Assembly: GCA_025355915.1 (NCBI GenBank)
Contig: JANXYT010000128.1
Coordinates: 1-8,870 of the forward strand
Source of the DNA: Holophagaceae bacterium
Lineage (GTDB): Bacteria; Acidobacteriota; Holophagae; Holophagales; Holophagaceae
DNA: 8,870 nt
Reading direction: 5' to 3'
Part shown: positions 1 through 4,677 of the stretch, one piece after another
Layout: every line of letters begins with the position of its first letter
How positions within the stretch are numbered: the stretch's first letter is position 1
The notes under the pieces: generated by a model
What the model saw: only the letters and a program-made list of their open reading frames with translations
Database searches by the model: none
Told to the model about the DNA's origin: nothing
Translations under genes and position numbers: made by a program

Positions 1-820
1 GGTTGCGGTACTTGAAGCTCAGCTCGAAGGCCAGCATGGTGAGGTCCAGCATCTCCTGGGGCGTGGCGGGCGCCAGCACGATGGCCTGCGTGTTGCCGTG
101 GCCCAGTCCGTGGCAGGCCAGCTTGATATCGGACTGCTCAGGGGCGATGTTGCCGAGGCCCGGCCCGCCGCGCATGACGTCCACGAAGACGCCCGGCAGC
201 TCCGCGCCGATCATGTAGGAGACACCCTCTAGCATCAGGCTGAAGCCCGGCGAGGAGGTGAAGGTCATGGTGGGCAGGCCCGCGCCGGCGGTGCCGTACA
301 TCATGTTCACGGCCGCCACTTCGCTCACGGCCTGGATGAAGGTGCCATCAAGCTTGGGGAGGAATTTCGCCATCAGCTCGGCGCCTTCCGTCGAAGGCGT
401 GATGGGGTAGCCGTAGACGTGGCGGCAGCCTGCAAGCAGGGCGCCCAGGGCCGAGGCGTAGGTGCCCTTGATGACCAGGGGCTCGGTGCGGGGCAGGGGC
501 AGGGTTTCGTTGGGGATGTCCGTGGGCTCGGGCGCATCGCTGGGCTTCACGCCGAAGAGCCTGGCGGGATCCTCCAGCTCGAAGTCCTGGATCTCGCCCT
601 CATGGGCAGGCCGCAGACCGTAGGGCTCGGGACAGGCGTCCATGCACAGACCACAGGCGTTGCAGTTGGCCAGATCCAGTTCCACGGGCACCAGGCCCGT
701 CAGGGGGTTGATCTGGTCGCTGAGGGTGATGCAATCCTTGGCGCAGGCATCAAGGCAACGGCCGCAGCCCTTGCAATACTCCGGCAGCAGGAAGGGTTTC
801 GGTCGTTCTTTGAGGGCCAC
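1..820 (-). CDS. vorB: 2-oxoacid:ferredoxin oxidoreductase, alpha subunit with N-terminal 2x[4Fe-4S] ferredoxin domain (VorB-like), 3' end outside window
   Basis: Partial gene: 273 codons are visible and the C-terminus lies beyond base 1. Enzymes of this family oxidatively decarboxylate a 2-oxoacid to acyl-CoA, reducing ferredoxin, in the cytoplasm of anaerobes and facultative anaerobes. Residues 16-26 (CKGCGRCLDAC) and 53-64 (CNACGLCMDACP) are two CxxCxxCxxxC cluster motifs of a bacterial ferredoxin. From about residue 115 comes the pyruvate-ferredoxin-oxidoreductase-type alpha domain, with YPITPST (138-144) and RGGPGLGNIAPEQSD (217-231), a stretch typical of VorB/KorA proteins. The start is GTG at 818-820: a perfect AAGGAGG lies just upstream and an in-frame TAA at 830-832 excludes a longer protein. 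In many genomes the ferredoxin is a separate small delta subunit; here it is fused. The substrate (branched-chain oxoacid versus 2-oxoglutarate or pyruvate) cannot be decided from this part. The beta and gamma subunit genes would be expected just beyond base 1. Confidence 0.9.
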   Translation of the reverse strand, partial: MALKERPKPFLLPEYCKGCGRCLDACAKDCITLSDQINPLTGLVPVELDLANCNACGLCMDACPEPYGLRPAHEGEIQDFELEDPARLFGVKPSDAPEPTDIPNETLPLPRTEPLVIKGTYASALGALLAGCRHVYGYPITPSTEGAELMAKFLPKLDGTFIQAVSEVAAVNMMYGTAGAGLPTMTFTSSPGFSLMLEGVSYMIGAELPGVFVDVMRGGPGLGNIAPEQSDIKLACHGLGHGNTQAIVLAPATPQEMLDLTMLAFELSFKYRN

Positions 821-824
821 GGGG

Positions 825-831
825 CCTCCTT
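825..831 (-). promoter_or_regulatory. Shine-Dalgarno sequence of the vorB-like gene
   Basis: Minus-strand AAGGAGG is a perfect anti-16S match, four bases before GTG (818-820). It overlaps the in-frame TAA at 830-832, so it settles the GTG start although GTG is not the usual codon. Confidence 0.8.
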
Positions 832-839
832 ACAGGGAC

Positions 840-854
840 GCAGGTCCTACCTGC
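840..854. promoter_or_regulatory. Palindrome in the vorB leader (possible operator or RNA hairpin)
   Basis: GCAGGT-CCT-ACCTGC is a perfect 6-bp inverted repeat with a 3-bp centre. It lies 8 bp upstream of the AAGGAGG of vorB. It could be a dimeric repressor site or a small leader hairpin next to the ribosome binding site. No family is recognised. Confidence 0.35.
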
Positions 855-926
855 CTTGAAGTGTCGACCTGGCCCCGTGTGCCTAGGGTCACAAGCGGGG
901 AATGACGCAGACCACCGCCGACCAAT

Positions 927-996
927 GGGATGGGAATGGGCTCCTGGGAGGGCGGTCTGTGGGGGGAGGGCTATGGGCTGTGGGCGGTGGGTAGGG
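927..996 (+). other. G-run cluster with G-quadruplex potential
   Basis: Eleven runs of at least three G occur in 70 bases on the plus strand: 927-929, 932-934, 938-940, 946-948, 950-952, 961-966, 968-970, 975-977, 982-984, 989-991 and 994-996. Most loops are 1-5 bases and one is 8. The 961-996 part alone satisfies the usual G3+N1-7 pattern more than once. The G-rich strand is the template strand for the minus-strand vorB leader, so the vorB transcript would be C-rich here. Confidence 0.5.
974..991 (+). repeat. Heptamer repeat (TGGGCTG-type), left arm of an inverted repeat
   Basis: TGGGCTG TGGGCGG TGGG has period 7. Its reverse complement matches 1110-1127 at 17 of 18 positions, making an 18-bp inverted repeat whose arms are 118 bp apart. 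Confidence 0.6.
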
Positions 997-1055
997 ATCC
1001 CTGTGGCGCCGCTGCGCGCCGCGCCGTTGGTTTAGTTCGGCGCCGACCCATTTGA

Positions 1056-1096
1056 GCGGCCCAAAGGGCAACCATTGATGCGGCCCTCAGGGCCGC
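1056..1096 (-). other. Two small GC hairpins downstream of nadK
   Basis: GCGGCCC-TCA-GGGCCGC (1080-1096) is a perfect 7-bp stem with a 3-base loop. A related unit, GCGGCCC-AAA-GGGCAAC (1056-1072), repeats the same left arm but only the inner 4 bp pair perfectly. They lie 37-77 bp after the nadK stop. Neither is followed by a U-tract on the minus strand, so a Rho-independent terminator is not supported. They could still stabilise the nadK 3' end or be remnants of a dispersed palindromic repeat. Confidence 0.4.
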
Positions 1097-1109
1097 CCAG
1101 AAAGCAGTT

Positions 1110-1127
1110 CCCACAGCCCACAGCCCA
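1110..1127 (-). repeat. Heptamer repeat (CCCACAG on plus), right arm of an inverted repeat
   Basis: CCCACAG CCCACAG CCCA on the plus strand has period 7. It begins 6 bp beyond the nadK stop codon in the direction of nadK transcription. It is the inverted partner of 974-991, with one mismatch. Confidence 0.6.
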
Positions 1128-1132
1128 CCAGC

Positions 1133-2011
1133 CTACCGATCCCCCCAGTGCAGTTTCTGCTGGAGCAGGGTGAAGAAATCCAGTCCCGGCTGCTGGAGCA
1201 GGGTGATGCGGGCCTCGGCCAGTCGCAGCTTCACTTCGTCGCCGGGCAGCACCCGGTGGCCGACCTGGCCATCCAGGGTGAGATGAGCATCCTCGGCATC
1301 CACCAGGGTGATGCTGATGGGACGGGAGGCTGGTACCACCAAAGGGCGCAGCGTGAGGGTGTGCGGGCAGATGGGGGCAATGACGACGGCTTCGAGGCTG
1401 GGGTGCATGATCGGCCCGCCTGCGGAGAGGGCGTAGGCGGTGGAACCAGTGGGCGTGGCCACGATGAGTCCGTCCGCCTTCATGGGGCCGGCGTCCTGAT
1501 CGCCCACCCGCAGGCGCATGTCCATGATGCGGGCCAGGGCGCCCTTGGCGAGCACCGCATCGTTGAGTACGGACTGGCGGGCCAGCAGGAAGCCCTGGCG
1601 CCAAAGCTCGGCCTCCAGCATGGGACGCACATCGGGCACGAGGGATCCGGCCAGGAAGGCCTCGACGGCCTCCAGGGCGCCCGAGAGGGGGTGAGCGGTG
1701 AGGAACCCCAGGGAGCCCAGGTTGATGCCCAGAATCGGCGTGCCGCGCAGGCCCACCCGGCGAGCGGCATAAAGCAGGGTGCCGTCGCCGCCCAGCACCA
1801 GGAAAAGGTCCGCCGGTGCCTGGTCGGAACCCAGCGTCAGATCGACGTTCAGGCGCGCCGGATCAAGACCCGCTTGGGCCCATGGTTCCTCCAGGCCCGG
1901 CTCGCCTGTGACGGTCCAGTCCCGATGCAGGAACAGCGGCAGCGTCTCACGCAGGGTGGCGGCCAGGTGCGGGGATTTAACCTTGGCCACGAGGATCAGT
2001 CGCTGGGTCAT
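1133..2011 (-). CDS. nadK: NAD kinase
   Basis: Cytoplasmic NAD kinase phosphorylates NAD+ at the 2' position of its adenosine ribose to give NADP+, the source of the cell's NADP(H) pool. The 292-residue length is normal for the bacterial family. All diagnostic motifs are present: GGDGTLL (74-80) at the nucleotide-binding loop, GINLGSLGFLT (95-105), the ND pair (150-151), TPTGSTAY with the following SAGGP (186-200), and LDGQ (247-250). The N-terminal 60 residues are the least conserved, as is usual. The ATG at 2009-2011 is the natural start, giving an N-terminus (TQRLILVAKVKSP) like other NadK proteins. No strong Shine-Dalgarno sequence precedes it, and a TAGAGT lies exactly 6 nt upstream. The gene is divergent from PBP1A with a 28-bp gap. 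The next minus-strand gene (vorB) is 312 bp away, so a tight operon with it is unlikely. Confidence 0.96.
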   Translation of the reverse strand: MTQRLILVAKVKSPHLAATLRETLPLFLHRDWTVTGEPGLEEPWAQAGLDPARLNVDLTLGSDQAPADLFLVLGGDGTLLYAARRVGLRGTPILGINLGSLGFLTAHPLSGALEAVEAFLAGSLVPDVRPMLEAELWRQGFLLARQSVLNDAVLAKGALARIMDMRLRVGDQDAGPMKADGLIVATPTGSTAYALSAGGPIMHPSLEAVVIAPICPHTLTLRPLVVPASRPISITLVDAEDAHLTLDGQVGHRVLPGDEVKLRLAEARITLLQQPGLDFFTLLQQKLHWGDR

Positions 2012-2039
2012 GGCACCACTCTAACGCTATCCTTGGGCC
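2012..2039. promoter_or_regulatory. 28-bp divergent promoter region of nadK and PBP1A, possibly two leaderless start sites
   Basis: Only 28 bp separate the two ATG codons. On the plus strand TATCCT (2028-2033) is followed by 6 nt and then the PBP1A ATG. On the minus strand TAGAGT (2023-2018) is followed by 6 nt and then the nadK ATG. Both resemble -10 boxes placed so that transcription would begin at or next to the A of ATG. No good -35 hexamer is seen; each would fall inside the opposite gene's first codons. Promoters located further inside the coding regions remain possible. Confidence 0.4.
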
Positions 2040-4520
2040 ATGGCTCCCCTGCTGGCTTCCCTCCCCCTGCCTTCCCGACGAATGGTCCAGCGCGTGCTTT
2101 GGGGCTTCGCGGCTCTCATGGCCACGGGGGCCATCACCCTCGCGGTGTCCTGGTCCGTCATGTCCCGCGACGCCGACAGCTTTCTCCCCTGGTTTGCCCT
2201 GCGGGTGCCGAAGACCATCACCAAGGTGCTGGACCAGAGCGGCAACGTCATTGGCATTTTCGCCGAGGAACACCGGGTGGTGATTCCCTATGGAGATATC
2301 CCGAAGGCCTTCGTCAATGCGCTGGTGGCCACGGAGGATACGGAATTCTGGGAACACAGCGGCATCTCGGCCCGGGGTTTCGCCCGGTCCGGCTGGAATT
2401 TCGTGACCAGCTTCGGGCGCCGGCGCGAGGGCGCGTCCACGCTCACCATGCAGCTGATTCGCACGGTCACGGCCAAGCGCCAGAAGCGCCTGGACCGCAA
2501 GCTGAAGGAGATCATCCTCGCCCGCAAGCTGGAGAAGGCGTATTCCAAAAAGCAGATCATGGAGATGTACGCCAACGAGGTCTACTTCGGCGGCGGGCGG
2601 TACGGCATCGAGGCCGCGGCAGAGTTCTACTTCGGCAAGAGCGCCCCCCAACTCCTTCCGGAGGAATGCGCCCTGCTGGCCGGTCTTGTCCAGAATCCGA
2701 ACTGGTACAACCCCTATAACCCCGATCCCAAGGCTCGCGCCGCCGCCAAATCCCGGCGCAACCACGTGCTCCTCCGCATGGTGAAGGAGGGCTACCTCAA
2801 GCCCCAGGAGGCGAGTCTGCTGGTCGAGAAACCCATCCGCCTGGCCCGCGAGAACGCCCGGGAGGAAGCCATCGCGCCCTACGTGGTGGAGGAGGTCCGG
2901 AAGTACCTCTACGAAAAGTACGGCCGCGAACAGGCGCTGAATGGCGGGCTGGAAGTCACCACCACCGTGGACAGCTTCTGGCAAGAGTCCGCCAACGAGG
3001 CGGTACGCGCGGGTCTGAAAGTCGTGGATCGCCGCCGGGGCTTCCGCAAGGAGGCAGTGCAGTTCGTGACCGATCCGGAAACGACACAACTGAACGGGTG
3101 GAATCGCTACTTCGAGAGCGGCGACAGCGTGCGCGGCGTGATCCTCGGATGGAAGGGCGGCAAGGCCCAGGTGCGCATCGGCAAGTCGCAACTGGACGTT
3201 CCCGAGAGTGCCTTCGCCTGGGCCGGCAAGAACATCCAGAAACTGCTGCCCCGGGGCGCGGCGCCTTTGTTCACCGTGAAAACCTCGGTCGACGGCACCC
3301 CCAAGGCGCTGGAACTGGATCAGGATCCCTCCGTAGAGGGGGCGCTGATGGCCGTGGACCCGAAGACCGGCGAGATCCGCGCCATGGTCGGCGGCTACGA
3401 CTTCAACCGCTCCAAGTTCAACCGTGCCACCCAGGCCCTGCGCCAGGTGGGCTCCACCATGAAGGCCTACGTCTATGGCGCGGCTTTCACTGCCGGGAAG
3501 ACGCCCGCCACCATGGTTCAGGATGTGCCGACGCGCTTCCTCGACACCGTGGACTACCTCACCGTCACGCTCCCGGATGGCACCTCCGACTTCAGGCCGC
3601 TGCGATCTGGCACGAAGCCCTATGAACCCAAGAACTACGAACGCGACTTCTGGGGCCCCATTCCCATCTGGGAAGCCATCCGGGATTCCCGCAATGTCCC
3701 TGCCGTGCGCACCCTCGACGAGACCGGCGTCCTGAACGTCATCGATTTCGCGCGCAAGTGCGGCGTTACGGGAAGCATTCCGCCGTACCCCAGCATGGCG
3801 TTGGGATCCGGTGACTTCACGTTGAAGGAGATGGTGCGCGGCTACGCCACCATCGCCAATGGCGGCCTGCAGTCCCCCGCGCCCTTCTTCATCAAGAAAG
3901 TGGCCGATCGCAACGGTCGTGTCCTGGAAAGCCATGGTGGTGCTGCGACCACGCAGGTGCTAGATCCCCAGAGCACCTTCCAGCTCATCCAATGCCTCCA
4001 GGGCGTGGCCACCAGCGGCACCGGCGCCCGCAGCAACGAGCTGGAGTGGCCCGTGGCAGGCAAGACCGGCACGACGGATGAGCACACGGACGGCTGGTTC
4101 ATCGGCTTCTCCACGCGCATTGTGTGTGGCGTCTGGGTGGGGCTCGATGAGAAGAAGACCATCTTCAGGGGTGCCGATGGGGCCAAGGTGGCCTTGCCCA
4201 TCTGGATCAACTTCATGAAGGCGGCCCTCCCCACCACCGAGCGGGAAGAGTTCAAGGCCCCCGATGGCATGGAGTGGGCCGATATCGACCGGTTCACGGG
4301 CCTCCTGGCCACTTCCGCCACGGCGGATCGCGTACTCCACCTCGCCTTCAAGCCCGGCACCGTACCCCGATCAGGCAGTGACGCAGAAGCCATCCAGAAG
4401 GTGAAGGAGGCCCGCGACAAGGCGATCACCCAGCCCATTGAAACGCGGGTATGGGGACGGCCCCAGCAGGTCGAGGAACCCAAGCCCGTGGATCTCAATG
4501 CGACGGACCCGAATGGGTGA
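2040..4520 (+). CDS. mrcA: Class A penicillin-binding protein (PBP1A family), bifunctional peptidoglycan glycosyltransferase/DD-transpeptidase
   Basis: Inner-membrane enzyme that polymerises lipid II into glycan strands and cross-links the stem peptides. Of 826 residues, about 18-40 form a single membrane anchor after a short basic cytoplasmic tail. The GT51 glycosyltransferase follows: ATEDTEFWEHSGIS (97-110, catalytic Glu99), GASTLTMQL (131-139), the KKQIMEMYAN region (170-179) and YGIEAAAEFYFGK (188-200). Residues about 320-430 (GDSVRGVILGW, KAQVRIG) match the OB-like insert found in PBP1A proteins. The transpeptidase has the serine motif STMK (472-475, nucleophile Ser472), SRN (550-552) and KTGT (675-678), so both active sites look intact. 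The ATG at 2040 has no Shine-Dalgarno sequence but lies 6 nt after TATCCT; Met15 (2082) is a weaker alternative that would keep the anchor. The gene is convergent with the helicase gene downstream. The symbol follows the E. coli PBP1A equivalent. Confidence 0.95.
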   Translation: MAPLLASLPLPSRRMVQRVLWGFAALMATGAITLAVSWSVMSRDADSFLPWFALRVPKTITKVLDQSGNVIGIFAEEHRVVIPYGDIPKAFVNALVATEDTEFWEHSGISARGFARSGWNFVTSFGRRREGASTLTMQLIRTVTAKRQKRLDRKLKEIILARKLEKAYSKKQIMEMYANEVYFGGGRYGIEAAAEFYFGKSAPQLLPEECALLAGLVQNPNWYNPYNPDPKARAAAKSRRNHVLLRMVKEGYLKPQEASLLVEKPIRLARENAREEAIAPYVVEEVRKYLYEKYGREQALNGGLEVTTTVDSFWQESANEAVRAGLKVVDRRRGFRKEAVQFVTDPETTQLNGWNRYFESGDSVRGVILGWKGGKAQVRIGKSQLDVPESAFAWAGKNIQKLLPRGAAPLFTVKTSVDGTPKALELDQDPSVEGALMAVDPKTGEIRAMVGGYDFNRSKFNRATQALRQVGSTMKAYVYGAAFTAGKTPATMVQDVPTRFLDTVDYLTVTLPDGTSDFRPLRSGTKPYEPKNYERDFWGPIPIWEAIRDSRNVPAVRTLDETGVLNVIDFARKCGVTGSIPPYPSMALGSGDFTLKEMVRGYATIANGGLQSPAPFFIKKVADRNGRVLESHGGAATTQVLDPQSTFQLIQCLQGVATSGTGARSNELEWPVAGKTGTTDEHTDGWFIGFSTRIVCGVWVGLDEKKTIFRGADGAKVALPIWINFMKAALPTTEREEFKAPDGMEWADIDRFTGLLATSATADRVLHLAFKPGTVPRSGSDAEAIQKVKEARDKAITQPIETRVWGRPQQVEEPKPVDLNATDPNG

Positions 4521-4533
4521 TGGAACCGTCATG

Positions 4534-4557
4534 AGTCCTCAGTCCCGAGTCCTCAGT
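4534..4557 (+). repeat. Short heptamer array AGTCCTC (3.4 copies, one variant)
   Basis: AGTCCTC, AGTCCCG, AGTCCTC, AGT: period 7 over 24 bp, starting 13 bp after the PBP1A stop and running directly into the A-tract of the terminator. On the minus strand the unit reads ACTGAGG, which is close to the ACTGAAG unit of the plus-strand array at 4585-4677. Confidence 0.8.
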
Positions 4558-4583
4558 AAAAACGGCGCCCATTCGGGCGCCGT
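4558..4583 (-). terminator. Rho-independent terminator of the helicase gene
   Basis: ACGGCGCCC (4562-4570), loop ATTC, GGGCGCCGT (4575-4583) is a perfect 9-bp GC-rich stem. On the minus strand it is followed by five T residues (4562-4558, the first of them pairing with the last stem base), giving a canonical intrinsic terminator for the helicase transcript. On the plus strand the stem is followed by CCTGAAG, without a T-tract, so it is at best a weak terminator for PBP1A. Confidence 0.85.
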
Positions 4584-4584
4584 C

Positions 4585-4677
4585 CTGAAGACTGAAGACT
4601 GAAGACTGAAGACTGAAGACTGAAGACTGAAGACTGAAGACTGAAGACTGAAGACTGAAGACTGAAGACTGAAGACT
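4585..4677. repeat. Perfect heptamer tandem array, 13 copies of CTGAAGA plus 2 bases
   Basis: Thirteen identical copies of CTGAAGA occupy 4585-4675, followed by CT. The array directly abuts, and by two bases overlaps, the helicase stop codon (TAG, 4678-4676 on minus). It lies between that stop and the intrinsic terminator, so it is transcribed as (UCUUCAG)13 in the helicase 3' UTR. Identity of all copies suggests recent expansion or homogenisation and makes copy number a likely polymorphic locus. Because the unit is not a multiple of three and lies after the stop, length changes do not alter the helicase. Confidence 0.97.

Larger units (their letters stand above)
821..1132. other. 312-bp non-coding region between nadK and the vorB-like gene
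   Basis: No credible gene lies here. The short open frames crossing it are rich in Pro, Arg, His and Gly, as expected from GC-rich non-coding DNA, and have no ribosome binding sites. It holds, from low to high coordinate: the vorB Shine-Dalgarno sequence, a GCAGGT/ACCTGC palindrome (840-854), an imperfect hairpin at 873-900 (CCCCG with CGGGG plus TGTG with CACA), a G-run cluster (927-996), a GC-rich hairpin (1021-1043), two small GC hairpins (1056-1096) and heptamer repeats at 974-991 and 1110-1127 that are inverted relative to each other. I could not identify a convincing -35/-10 pair for vorB. The size suggests that vorB has its own promoter here and is not simply read through from nadK. 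Confidence 0.7.

Noticed and set aside
889..1071. Small Pro/Arg-rich open frame in the nadK-vorB spacer
   Set aside because: It has no ribosome binding site or family resemblance, and its composition reflects the G-run and heptamer repeats.
1148..2719. 523-codon plus-strand open frame across nadK and the start of PBP1A
   Set aside because: It is antisense to nadK and out of frame with PBP1A, both of which have full family motifs.
1977..3935. Long 652-codon minus-strand open frame opposite PBP1A
   Set aside because: It is the GC-rich antisense of a gene with all catalytic motifs. Its composition is His/Gly/Ala/Val-rich and it has no recognisable domain.
4585..4677. CRISPR array
   Set aside because: The 7-bp units are contiguous with no spacers; this is a simple tandem repeat.
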